This document shows positions 7,823 to 15,214 of a stretch of 64,000 nucleotides of DNA, in pieces. Source of the stretch: Clostridia bacterium (GTDB taxonomy: Bacteria; Bacillota; Clostridia; Oscillospirales; Acutalibacteraceae); contig JAGASD010000035.1 of the NCBI GenBank assembly GCA_017621885.1, positions 1 to 64,000 on the forward strand. The letters run 5' to 3'. Position 1 is the stretch's first letter. The number at the start of each line of letters is the position of its first letter. The notes beneath the pieces are model-generated. The model was not told the origin of the DNA. It searched no databases and worked only from the letters and a program-made list of their open reading frames with translations. Both the position numbers and the translations under genes were made by a program.

Positions 7823-7827
7823 AAGAT

Positions 7828-7870
7828 AGTAAAAAACAAGACCCGTCAGTTATGGGTCTTGTTTTTTACT
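7828..7870 (+). terminator. Rho-independent terminator
   Basis: A perfect 17-bp stem (7828-7844 with 7854-7870), GC-rich near the loop and ending in a T6 run, 5 bases after the zinc-ribbon gene. Confidence 0.88.
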
Positions 7871-7935
7871 AAAATTGGACATAAAAAATACCGAAACCCC
7901 TATATTTCAAGGGATTTCGGTTGTATTACCTAAGG

Positions 7936-7949
7936 TGTACTTAGGTGGT
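7936..7949. repeat. 14-bp direct repeat (left copy) at a tRNA-like 3' end
   Basis: TGTACTTAGGTGGT is repeated exactly at 10086-10099. On the minus strand it corresponds to ACCA at a tRNA 3' end followed by a downstream flank. The two copies bracket about 2.1 kb (EamA gene, array 2, zinc-ribbon/CFI-box gene), as attachment-site duplications do. Confidence 0.5.
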
Positions 7950-8070
7950 CATAGTGAAGGGATTCTAACCCCCGACATCCTCGGCTTCGCCGCCTCTTGC
8001 GGTACCCGAAATTGTCTGCTCGTTATTCACATCGCACAATTTCGACCGCTGCGCCAACAAACACTCCCTT
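7946..8070 (-). tRNA. tRNA-like relic related to tRNA-Pro
   Basis: On the minus strand the 3' part reads ATGTCGGGGGTTAGAATCCC then TTCACTATGACCA. It nearly matches the T-arm and CCA end of the intact tRNA-Pro at 24669-24744, with changes in the T-loop and acceptor. No anticodon arm follows; the sequence turns into hairpins (CGGC-ttc-GCCG at 7982-7992; a 9-bp stem built on CGAAATTGT further on). This is a broken or hairpin-invaded tRNA, not a working gene. Confidence 0.4.
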
Positions 8071-8167
8071 TATCGTCCACAGGACGCGGTCGCGTGTGTT
8101 GCCCAAAGCAGGCTGGCACCTGTTTGTGTTCGGAGTATCGGGAATTAATATCTTTCGTTACAAAGAA

Positions 8168-8197
8168 AAAAGCAACAGTTTTCAGGCTGTTGCTTTT
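8168..8197 (-). terminator. Terminator of the EamA gene
   Basis: AAAAGCAACAG (8168-8178) pairs with CTGTTGCTTTT (8187-8197). On the minus strand the stem is followed by T6, about 70 bases after the EamA stop. Confidence 0.8.
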
Positions 8198-8264
8198 GAG
8201 GTTTCAGTTCGATAAATTGGAATTTGTCGCTTCGCCAAACTGAAAGTTTATGTTCTATATGTAA

Positions 8265-8678
8265 TTACATAACCATTATTAATGTTCCTATTCCAATCAA
8301 AACACAGCCTATCAATGACTTTATTGTAAAGTCTTCGTGCAAAAAAACAAATGCCAATACTAAGGTAATTACTACACTTAATTTATCTATCGGTACAACT
8401 TTTGATGCATCACCTATCTGTAATGCTTTGTAGTAACATAGCCAAGAAGCACCTGTTGCTAATCCTGATAAAATCAAGAATATCCAGCTCTTTCTGCTGA
8501 TTTCTGTTATACCGTTTTGTGAATTCGTGAGGAATACCATTCCCCATGACATAGCAACTACAACAACTGTTCTTATTGCTGTTGCAAGATTCGAGTTGAC
8601 TCCTTCTATGCCGACCTTTGCCAGTATAGAGGTAAGTGCTGCAAATATTGCAGACAGTATTGCGAACACAAGCCACAT
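8265..8678 (-). CDS. EamA/DMT-family small transporter
   Basis: A 137-residue, single-EamA-domain membrane protein with about five hydrophobic helices: WLVFAILSAIFAALTSILAK, TAIRTVVVVAMSWGMVFL, WIFLILSGLATGASWLCYY, VVITLVLAFVFLHE and SLIGCVLIGIGTLIMVM. The A-L-Q-I-G-D-A-S-K-V-V-P-I-D-K-L block is characteristic of this short drug/metabolite transporter subfamily. Substrate cannot be predicted. The start at 8678 follows GGAGG on the minus strand. The gene lies between the tRNA-like relic and array 2. Confidence 0.85.
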   Translation of the reverse strand: MWLVFAILSAIFAALTSILAKVGIEGVNSNLATAIRTVVVVAMSWGMVFLTNSQNGITEISRKSWIFLILSGLATGASWLCYYKALQIGDASKVVPIDKLSVVITLVLAFVFLHEDFTIKSLIGCVLIGIGTLIMVM

Positions 8679-8750
8679 ACAATATTACCTCCACAAATTC
8701 AAGTTTGTCGAGTTGATTATACCACAAATTGATAATTAAAACAATAAAAG

Positions 8751-8787
8751 AAAAACGATTGAAAACCAATGGTTTTCAATCGTTTTT
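8751..8787. terminator. Bidirectional terminator
   Basis: A perfect 17-bp stem (8751-8767 with 8771-8787) with A5 and T5 ends. On the minus strand it ends the transcript of the zinc-ribbon/CFI-box gene after the repeat array. Confidence 0.8.
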
Positions 8788-8823
8788 GTCTAACTACTCC
8801 ACCTTTAATACAAAATTGGGGTA

Positions 8824-8890
8824 GGTTGCAAATTCAAGGGGCAGGTTGCAAATCGTGGTAGTGGGTTGCAAACGCATTGGGTAGGTTGCA
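8824..8890. repeat. Four-unit, 20-bp iteron-like array (copy 2)
   Basis: GGTTGCA occurs at 8824, 8844, 8864 and 8884 with an exact 20-bp period. The preamble (CTACTCCACCT, TACAAAATTGG) matches that of the array at 6916. It lies between a minus-strand stop codon and a terminator, so it is probably transcribed as 3'-UTR. Confidence 0.85.
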
Positions 8891-8923
8891 TTTTGTGTTT
8901 TTACAAAAGCGAACTTATTCAAA

Positions 8924-10006
8924 TCACCAATTTCTATCTTCGTATGGAGTAGATTCAACGCCGTTTGCTTGCAGTTTAGCAACCATACGATCGAGTTTAC
9001 TTTGCCACATTTTTTTAAACCATTCGGTATGACCGAACCATTTTACAAGTGTTGGACTTATTGCATAGTATGTTTTAATAAATGCTCTGCCGTACCAAGT
9101 TTCTGCAAGAGTATAGTCACGATAACGACGAAGTGTCCAAACTTCAGGGCAATCATAAGAACCATATACCGCAGTCGCTACATAACATCCTCCGCTTGAA
9201 TTTGTTTTTTCTTCGACTGAAGGAATCAAGAAGCTTGGGTCGAGTTCATTAATTTTTTTTGCGTAATCATGAATTAATTCAGCCTTAATTAAATATTCAT
9301 TAACGCCAGCTGATGGTTGAAATTGCATGTTAGCTATTTGATAACGTGCACGTCGAATATATAATAGACATTCTTTGCAAACGCTTTTGTCTACTTTTTC
9401 ACTGTTAAGTAATTCTTCAAGCTTAGCATCAATTGATGCGTAAGCAAGCACACAACTCGCTATAGTATTAACAACAAGTGGGCGCATTTTTTGATACAAA
9501 TCGCTATGTACTTTTCCAGCAGGAGAAAGAATGTTACCACCCTCATATTGTCTTAGCAAAGAAGCACCTGTTGCAGCAATACCGACAAGTCTATCTGAAG
9601 TTTTTTGAGATATGGTTTTTATTCGACTACTTGCTTCTTCAACACTGCAGTCTTCAATTGCCATTTCAAAAGCTGGAGGAATAGTATTTCCCAATTTTTC
9701 AGCTACCGAACCCGCCTGTGCATTTGTAAATGAAGTAAACTCCCCTAGATAAGAATAAAAATATGCTTCCCAATCGGTAGGAATTATATCTAATATCTGT
9801 TTATAATATTCAGCTGCATGTTCAAGATCGTCGACTTCCAATGATTTTCTTGCACGTTCATATAGAATTTCTGTTTTTTTGTTATTGTCTTCCAATGGTT
9901 TGCTTGATTGAAGAAAATCAAGATTGACAGGACAACCACAATTCGGACAAGTTGGGGCTTTGTCTGAAATTTGTTTTCCGCATTCAGGACAGTTGATAAG
10001 TGCCAT
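8924..10006 (-). CDS. Zinc-ribbon protein with TPR-like middle and CFI-box C-terminal domain
   Basis: A 360-residue protein. The N-terminus is a zinc ribbon (INCPECGKQIS...TCPNCGCPV, residues 3-27). A helical repeat-like segment follows (ARKSLEVDDLEHAAEYYKQI, residues ~48-68), then an alpha-helical middle. Near residue 275 begins a CFI-box-CTERM-type domain: GGCYVATAVYGSYDCPEV, then WTLRRYRDYTLAETWYGRAF and TYYAISPTLVKWFG. CFI-box domains occur at the C-termini of diverse bacterial proteins with unknown, possibly sorting-related roles. The ribosome site is AGGAGG. The gene sits between the two 14-bp direct repeats. Confidence 0.8.
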   Translation of the reverse strand: MALINCPECGKQISDKAPTCPNCGCPVNLDFLQSSKPLEDNNKKTEILYERARKSLEVDDLEHAAEYYKQILDIIPTDWEAYFYSYLGEFTSFTNAQAGSVAEKLGNTIPPAFEMAIEDCSVEEASSRIKTISQKTSDRLVGIAATGASLLRQYEGGNILSPAGKVHSDLYQKMRPLVVNTIASCVLAYASIDAKLEELLNSEKVDKSVCKECLLYIRRARYQIANMQFQPSAGVNEYLIKAELIHDYAKKINELDPSFLIPSVEEKTNSSGGCYVATAVYGSYDCPEVWTLRRYRDYTLAETWYGRAFIKTYYAISPTLVKWFGHTEWFKKMWQSKLDRMVAKLQANGVESTPYEDRNW

Positions 10007-10057
10007 ATAAAAACCTCCTAATTTTTTGGTAAATATATTGTATCACAGAAAACAAAA

Positions 10058-10092
10058 AAGTACAACAGTTTTGTATTAAAACCGTTGTACTT
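10058..10092 (-). terminator. Minus-strand terminator beside the right 14-bp repeat
   Basis: A 15-bp stem with one mismatch (10058-10072 with 10078-10092) has T6 on its minus-strand 3' side. No minus-strand gene lies immediately to its right, so it may be the leftover terminator of a lost tRNA or gene. Confidence 0.7.
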
Positions 10093-10099
10093 AGGTGGT
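10086..10099. repeat. 14-bp direct repeat (right copy)
   Basis: Exact match to 7936-7949. It is followed by sequence resembling the CACT-CCA acceptor end of a tRNA read on the minus strand. Confidence 0.5.
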
Positions 10100-10224
10100 A
10101 CGAGTGTTGATAACGGATTCAATTTTTAATATCAAATAACCGACAGTCAAACACATATTCTTGCTTGTATCAGAGGATTTTGTAGTTTTTTCAACAAATC
10201 AAAAACAGATTGTGAGGAAACGAA

Positions 10225-10503
10225 ATGTCAAATATTATTGAAGATTTATACTACGGCACCCTTGAGCCACAAGAAGTTAATTCAGAATTAACACCTAAAC
10301 TCAAAAAGAAACTGGGCAACCTTGCCGAAAAAGAAGAACAGCTTACTGCAAGATTGAACGGTGAAGATAAGGAACTGTTTCAAAACTACGTAAGTGCTTA
10401 CATTGAATTTTCAACAACGAGTAACGCTGACAGCTTTATATCAGGCTTCAGGCTCGGTGCAAAATTCACATACGACACATTTGTTGAAGGCAAGAAAGGA
10501 TGA
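10225..10503 (+). CDS. DUF6809-like mobile-element protein
   Basis: A 92-residue acidic helical protein: MSNIIEDLYYGTLEPQEV at the start, and SFISGFRLGAKFTYDTF near the end. The I-I-E-D-L-Y-Y-G-x-L-x-P opening and the F-I-x-G-F-R-L-G-A block are typical of the DUF6809 family, which I recall as commonly next to TnpV in clostridial elements. Function is unknown. A GAGGAAAC ribosome site precedes it, and it is nearly contiguous with the broken tnpV that follows, supporting a shared element origin. Confidence 0.7.
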   Translation: MSNIIEDLYYGTLEPQEVNSELTPKLKKKLGNLAEKEEQLTARLNGEDKELFQNYVSAYIEFSTTSNADSFISGFRLGAKFTYDTFVEGKKG

Positions 10504-10504
10504 T

Positions 10505-10891
10505 ATGATTATGGAACTCAAAAAGCATTATACAAACGAACAGACTGGTATCAGTTACACTCTGCACGGCGATTTTTATTTGCCGGACTTAAAGGCGGCC
10601 GAAGAAAATATCACCGTCGGTAAATGGGGAATGTTACATAAAGATTATTTGCTTAAACACAAGAAAGTGTTATTTGCTACACTCCTAACCCAAGGTAAAC
10701 TATATCAGCACTGTGCTCAGGTAAAAAATCAGGCTCAGCAGATGTTTGATAATCTTGTTGAGCAAATGAAAGAAGCTGAAGGTGTTACAGAACACCTGAA
10801 AGAGGAAAATCAGATGGAATGAGTGTGCCGTGTGCAAAATATAGAGGCAAGGGCAAGAGAGATTGTCACAAACAACTTAATATGTAATTAA
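10505..10891 (+). pseudogene. tnpV: TnpV-family protein interrupted by an in-frame TGA
   Basis: The frame opens MIMELKKHYTNEQTG and follows TnpV throughout (YTLHGDFYLPDL, VGKWGMLHKDYLLKHKK, AEGVTEHLKEENQME). At 10820-10822 it meets TGA exactly where other TnpV copies have the tryptophan codon TGG of the MEWV motif. Beyond the stop the same frame continues VCRVQNIEARAREIVTNN and ends at TAA 10889-10891. One G-to-A change therefore removed the last ~22 residues. No other gene here suggests that TGA is read as tryptophan. Confidence 0.85.
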
Positions 10892-10898
10892 TTATAAC

Positions 10899-10929
10899 AA
10901 GACGGCTTGGTGGTTTTCCTTGCCGTCTT
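10899..10929 (+). terminator. Terminator after the tnpV pseudogene
   Basis: AAGACGGC (10899-10906) pairs with GCCGTCTT (10922-10929), followed by a T-rich stretch. Confidence 0.65.
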
Positions 10930-11040
10930 ATTGCTTTTTGTGGCTTTGCAAAAGTTCGTTAAAAAATTATTAAGCTAATATATTGAAAAAACTTGTCAAC
11001 TATGCTACAATATATAAAAATTTAATACTGATATAAGAAG

Positions 11041-11224
11041 ATACGGTTTGAAAAGTTGTAAGCTGAGTAGATGTAAAAGGGAATCAGGTTCGAATCCTGA
11101 ACAACCGCCATTACTGTATTTGACAAGACAGGAGCATATTAGCCATTGGGATATTCTATCCTGAGAAGGAGTGTTCCTGAAGTGGGCATATCCACTGCAT
11201 CATAAGTCAGGATACCTGCCGTGT
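11041..11224 (+). promoter_or_regulatory. Cobalamin riboswitch
   Basis: The closing P1 stem can be drawn between ATACGG (11041-11046) and CCGTGT (11219-11224). The conserved core reads AAAAGGGAATCAGGT, then AATCCTGA and CCGCCATTACTGT (11076-11117), matching the AAGGGAA...CCCGC-ACTG core of cobalamin aptamers. The 3' conserved box AGTCAGGATACCTGCC is at 11205-11220. A side hairpin AGTGG/CCACT lies between. The element is 195 bases before the first gene of a B12-type uptake operon, so corrinoid binding presumably shuts the operon off. Only a weak hairpin (GCCGC-att-GCGGC, about 11275-11287) is seen downstream, so the expression platform is unclear. Confidence 0.9.
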
Positions 11225-11418
11225 CTTTTTAGGTTCAACACAACTTTGGTGAGAAGAGTGCAACCGATTTATCGCCGCATTGCGGCTTTGGGTTTGCATT
11301 CTTTTTTGATTTTGTAGAGCCAAAGCCTTTCTTCGCTATGCCGTGTTTTAAATCTGTTGTACTCTTTTGACCTATTTGGTTGAAAGGGTATTTTTTATTT
11401 GTAAAGGAGGGTTGATAA

Positions 11419-11754
11419 GTGACACAAGATGAGAAAAAGTCCTGGGCGGAAGAACTTTTGAAAAGAAAAGCTACGGAACTCGGAAGACTGCCCAAAAAGG
11501 ATGATTTTGATGAACCGACAAGGTCACGAATCAAAGCCTTCTTAGGTCCTTGGCCAAGAGCATTGGAGGCTGCCGGATTAAAGGAAGCAAAGCCTGTTTC
11601 CGAAAAATCCAAAAAGAGAAAAAAAGCAACTATCAAATCAAAAAATCAAACCATTTCTGCGCGTCAGAAGTTGGAGAGGCACAGAACCAAAGCGAAAGAA
11701 CAGAATACTTTTGATGAAAACAAAATGAAAAATATCAAAAAGGAGATTCAATAA
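11419..11754 (+). CDS. Small HNH-associated-repeat protein
   Basis: A 111-residue, very basic protein. Residues ~15-55 match the homing-endonuclease-associated repeat (HNHR) pattern: KATELGRLPKKDDFDEP, then IKAFLGPWPRALEAAGL. This repeat is a predicted DNA-binding helical module. The rest is a Lys/Arg-rich tail; no HNH nuclease motif is present. The GTG start at 11419 is supported by AAAGGAGG 8 bases upstream, and no ATG in this frame lies near it. The stop codon overlaps the ATG of the next gene by one base, so translation is coupled. As the first gene after the cobalamin riboswitch, its presence is unexpected; a regulatory role is possible but unproven. Confidence 0.7.
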   Translation: MTQDEKKSWAEELLKRKATELGRLPKKDDFDEPTRSRIKAFLGPWPRALEAAGLKEAKPVSEKSKKRKKATIKSKNQTISARQKLERHRTKAKEQNTFDENKMKNIKKEIQ

Positions 11755-14534
11755 TGAAAAAGCGAATTTTAAGCGTTATTCTCGCTATTGCAATGCTGAT
11801 AACAGCAATACCACTTATGTCTGTTGCATCAGAAAGCGAATATGTTTATATCTCTGTAAGCTATGATGACAAATATACCGATGACAAAAACGGCAATCCC
11901 ATAGCTTATATTCCCGTATCCCTCGAAACACTTCAATCTGTTGATTTGAACGAATACAATCTTTCTGAATATCTTTATGACGAAGACGGTGACGGCAATT
12001 ATGACATTACAGCATTACAGCTTATCATCTATGCTCACGAAGAGCTTTATGGCGGTGATTGGAGCGAGGTAACTTTCACAGGTAGTCCCGGAAGTTCATA
12101 TTTCGCAGGAGGTCTTTTCGGCAGAGATGAAAACCTCAACTATTATCTGAACGGTCAGTATCCTCTTGCAAGTGGAGGATGGGGTGCAACCTCTGACCAG
12201 ATTGTTCTTGAAGCAGGCGACTTTATTGACCTTGCAGGCTTCACAAGCTGGGATTTCTATCAGGACTCGGCTTACGGTTTTCATTATTTTGCTGATGCAA
12301 ACGGTGATGTAACACATTCTTACACCACAGAAACAGCCAAAGCTTGCGACATCAAGCTTATTAAAGGCACAAAGGATTATGAATACAATTCCGTTTTCTT
12401 TGAAATACCTGATTATGAAGTACATTACGGTAAAGCACTCTATAATGAAACGGGAAGTGTAACAACAGATGACAGCGGATGTGCATCTATCTCTTTCCCA
12501 TCTGCAGGAAAATGGTATCTTTGGGTTGACGGAGGTTATGGTAACGAATATCCCGATTCTATAGTTTCTGCTCCCGGCTATGCAGAGGTAACAGTTACAT
12601 CGGCGGATGCTCCCCGTGAGCCTCAGGATGTAAGCGCTGTGCTTAATGCTACAATGGCACAGCTTGCTGATACAGTACAAGAACCTGCTTTCGGTACTGA
12701 CGCAGGTGAATGGACAGTGTTGAGTTTGGCACGCGGTGAATATTTTGAAAAGAACAGCACTTATTTTAATGATTACTACAACCGTATTGTTTCAACAGTA
12801 AATGAAACAGCTTCATCGGTTAATATGAACGGTGCACTCCACAAAAACAAATCAACTGAAAATTCCCGTCTGATTGTTGCACTTTCATCTATCGGTAAGG
12901 ATGCAACTGCTGTTGGCGATTGGAATCTTGTTGAAGCATACAGCCTGAACGGTTTTGATTGGGTTAAAAAGCAGGGTCTTAACGGTACGATATGGGCACT
13001 TATCGCGTTGGATTCGGGCAACTATGAAACAAGCGATGAAACCATCCGTCAGCAGTGTATTGATTCCATCCTCTCACTTCAGCATGATGATGGCGGTTGG
13101 GCATTACAGGCAAACAAGACTTACGCATCTGACCCTGATGTTACGGGTATGGCACTTCAGGCTTTGTATCCTTACCGTAATCAGACAGCTGTAGCTGAAG
13201 CATGTGAAAAAGCATTTGATTGCCTTTCTGAAATGCAGCACGAAAACGGTACATTTGCATCGGGCGGAAGCGAATGCTCTGAAAGCTGTGCGTGGGTAAT
13301 TGTTGCCTGCACAACATGGGGCATCAATCCTGATACCGACAGCCGTTTTGTAAAGAACGGAAAATCTGTTGTTGACGGACTCTTAAGTCATTATCTTGAA
13401 GATAAGGCGCAGTTTGAACATATTGCAGACGCAGGTGCAAACGGTATGGCTACTGACCAATCCTGCTACGCTCTTGTTGCCTACAAGCGTTTTATAAATA
13501 ACAAAACAAATCTTTTTGATATGTCTGATGTTGCATTTGATGAAAATGTTGAAATCGTTCCCGGTAAGATGACAGCAACTCTCGGTATTCCTGCTGAAAT
13601 ATCCGATGAGGTCGGCAAAACTTTCAACGCAACAATCAGCATTGACCAGTGGGATAATAACGCAGGCTACAAGCTTATTGATTTTATTATGAATGTTCCC
13701 GAAGGTCTTACAGTTACGGCAGTTACAGCCGAAAGCCGTCTTTCGGGCGGAACGGTAAATTACAACGTTGAAGAAAGCACAGGTAAGCTCCGTGCAGTTT
13801 ACTTTGACGCTAACAACCATAGCGATATCACAGTAAGCGGAACCACCTTCCCGGCACTTCTTTTCACAATTACTTTCCGTGTCGATTCCGTAACTGCAGG
13901 CGACAAGCTTGGCTTTAACATCAGCGGAATGTCCGTTAAACTCAAATCAGATTCTGCGGATGAAAACTCTATGATTATTGTTGACATTACGGATGCAAGC
14001 GGAACGGTAAATGTTGTAACAGGTGTTTCTTATAGTGCAATGTGTCTCTATGTTGGTGATAATGTTGACCTTATCCCCTCGGAGAAAATGGCCGTTGCAG
14101 TAGCAGTTGTCGGTGCAAAGGCAGGAGCAAAGCTCAGCTACAACGACGGCATCAACGGTTATGAATTCAAGTACAGCACAGAAATCTCTGATAAAACAGG
14201 TATTTCAACTTATGTTGCACTTGTTGATTCTTCAATTGATATGGCGAAGTTCGTTGATAAGCAGAATTTTGTTCTCTCTGATGACAATGCTGATGAAATC
14301 ACATTCGGTGATGCAAACGGCGACGGAGTAATCAATGCACAGGATGCTCTCGGTGCAGTTGACTCCTGGCTTCGTAAAACAGATGCACCGTCAGATGACA
14401 AGATTCTCGCCCTCAATGTGAACAGTGACAGCAGAATCAATACATTTGATGCTCTCGGTATCGTTGAAGCGTTTGTAGACGGCAGTGAATACATCGTTGT
14501 TACAAAGGTAGCAACTATTACAGCTAATAACTAA
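11754..14534 (+). CDS. Secreted multidomain protein: DUF4430-like, alpha/alpha barrel, cohesin-like, dockerin
   Basis: A 926-residue exported protein. Residues 1-26 are a signal peptide. Residues ~30-200 are beta-rich and resemble transcobalamin-like DUF4430 domains (YYLNGQYPLASGGWG, LEAGDFIDLAGFTSW), followed by a small Ig-like segment. Residues ~300-590 form a terpene-cyclase-type alpha/alpha barrel with repeats such as LNGTIWALIALDSG, SILSLQHDDGGWALQ and CLSEMQHENGTFASGG. Residues ~605-760 look like a cohesin-type beta-sandwich, and ~850-912 are a dockerin with two calcium-loop repeats (DANGDGVINAQDALGAV; NVNSDSRINTFDALGIV). Mammalian intrinsic factor and transcobalamin also join an alpha/alpha barrel to this beta domain, so corrinoid binding is a reasonable inference. 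The dockerin suggests docking to the cohesin protein encoded next. Confidence 0.82.
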   Translation: MKKRILSVILAIAMLITAIPLMSVASESEYVYISVSYDDKYTDDKNGNPIAYIPVSLETLQSVDLNEYNLSEYLYDEDGDGNYDITALQLIIYAHEELYGGDWSEVTFTGSPGSSYFAGGLFGRDENLNYYLNGQYPLASGGWGATSDQIVLEAGDFIDLAGFTSWDFYQDSAYGFHYFADANGDVTHSYTTETAKACDIKLIKGTKDYEYNSVFFEIPDYEVHYGKALYNETGSVTTDDSGCASISFPSAGKWYLWVDGGYGNEYPDSIVSAPGYAEVTVTSADAPREPQDVSAVLNATMAQLADTVQEPAFGTDAGEWTVLSLARGEYFEKNSTYFNDYYNRIVSTVNETASSVNMNGALHKNKSTENSRLIVALSSIGKDATAVGDWNLVEAYSLNGFDWVKKQGLNGTIWALIALDSGNYETSDETIRQQCIDSILSLQHDDGGWALQANKTYASDPDVTGMALQALYPYRNQTAVAEACEKAFDCLSEMQHENGTFASGGSECSESCAWVIVACTTWGINPDTDSRFVKNGKSVVDGLLSHYLEDKAQFEHIADAGANGMATDQSCYALVAYKRFINNKTNLFDMSDVAFDENVEIVPGKMTATLGIPAEISDEVGKTFNATISIDQWDNNAGYKLIDFIMNVPEGLTVTAVTAESRLSGGTVNYNVEESTGKLRAVYFDANNHSDITVSGTTFPALLFTITFRVDSVTAGDKLGFNISGMSVKLKSDSADENSMIIVDITDASGTVNVVTGVSYSAMCLYVGDNVDLIPSEKMAVAVAVVGAKAGAKLSYNDGINGYEFKYSTEISDKTGISTYVALVDSSIDMAKFVDKQNFVLSDDNADEITFGDANGDGVINAQDALGAVDSWLRKTDAPSDDKILALNVNSDSRINTFDALGIVEAFVDGSEYIVVTKVATITANN

Positions 14535-14544
14535 CTGATTATTA

Positions 14545-14571
14545 AGGGGTGGGACTGACACTCCCACCCCT
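14545..14571 (+). terminator. Strong intercistronic hairpin, no T-run
   Basis: AGGGGTGGGA (14545-14554) and TCCCACCCCT (14562-14571) form a perfect 10-bp GC-rich stem with a 7-base loop. It sits directly before the ribosome site of the cohesin gene. Without a T-run it is more likely an RNA-processing or stability element adjusting the ratio of secreted protein to downstream products. Confidence 0.6.
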
Positions 14572-14586
14572 CTTAGGAGAATGAAT

Positions 14587-15213
14587 ATGAGTAAAAGCAA
14601 ATTGGAACCGAAAACAAAAAAGAGAATAAAAATTGGTATCTCAATCGGCGTTTTACTGCTTTTGTTGATACTGATTCTCCTTTTTTCATTCTGCGGTAAA
14701 AACCCGTTCGGCAAACCTACACTTACAATAGAAACTCCGCAGAAAATCAGCCTTTCCGAAACAGATGAAATCACCCTCGACGTGACAATATCATCATTCG
14801 GTGAAGCTAAATATCCGGCTGCAAGTATGAGCATTGTATTTGACCCGTCAAGGCTTGAGTTTATAGGTATAGAAGAAGGCAATGTTTTTATCCGTAATGA
14901 CGGTGAAGAGATTGAACAAAGACTGCCGGACTGGAGCTGTAACCCGACTCAATGCAACAAAACGGGTAAAATCAACATTATGTACCTTGACACAACAGGC
15001 GGAAAGAATGCGTTTGACAAAGACTTGCTTGCAAAGGACGACAATGTTGTGCTTCGCCTGAAATTCCGTCTCAGAGGAAGTCTTCGCAAAGGCGATGTAT
15101 GTGACCTTGTTTTCGAAGATGCTGTTTTTGCGGCATCAGACGAAACACAAAGTCTGGCAATGACAACCGGTACACTTAATGTCAGAAACGGCAAAATTGT
15201 TATAGGAGATTAA
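14587..15213 (+). CDS. Membrane-anchored cohesin-domain protein
   Basis: A 208-residue protein beginning MSKSKLEPKTKKRIKIG. One N-terminal membrane helix (ISIGVLLLLLILILLFSF) anchors it with the rest outside. Residues ~45-205 are a cohesin-type beta-sandwich: ISLSETDEITLDVTISSFGE, then MSIVFDPSRLEFIGIEEG and NVVLRLKFRLRGSLRKGD are the usual strand motifs. The second ATG (14587) was chosen because AGGAG is 7 bases upstream; the first leaves only a 1-base gap. The neighbouring 926-residue protein ends in a dockerin, so this is the natural membrane receptor. Cohesin identity is by pattern only. Confidence 0.75.
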   Translation: MSKSKLEPKTKKRIKIGISIGVLLLLLILILLFSFCGKNPFGKPTLTIETPQKISLSETDEITLDVTISSFGEAKYPAASMSIVFDPSRLEFIGIEEGNVFIRNDGEEIEQRLPDWSCNPTQCNKTGKINIMYLDTTGGKNAFDKDLLAKDDNVVLRLKFRLRGSLRKGDVCDLVFEDAVFAASDETQSLAMTTGTLNVRNGKIVIGD

Positions 15214-15214
15214 A

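Noticed and set aside
10820-10891. Use of TGA as a tryptophan codon by this organism
   Set aside because: TGA is used as a genuine stop in several intact genes here (for example the HD hydrolase and the 19-codon ORF), so a nonsense mutation is the simpler reading.
11076-11109. A GGTTCGAATCC-type T-arm and CGCCA end suggested a tRNA gene
   Set aside because: The segment is the conserved core of the cobalamin aptamer (AAAAGGGAA...CCGCCATTACTG) and is followed by the AGTCAGGATACCTGCC box; no D-arm or anticodon arm exists.
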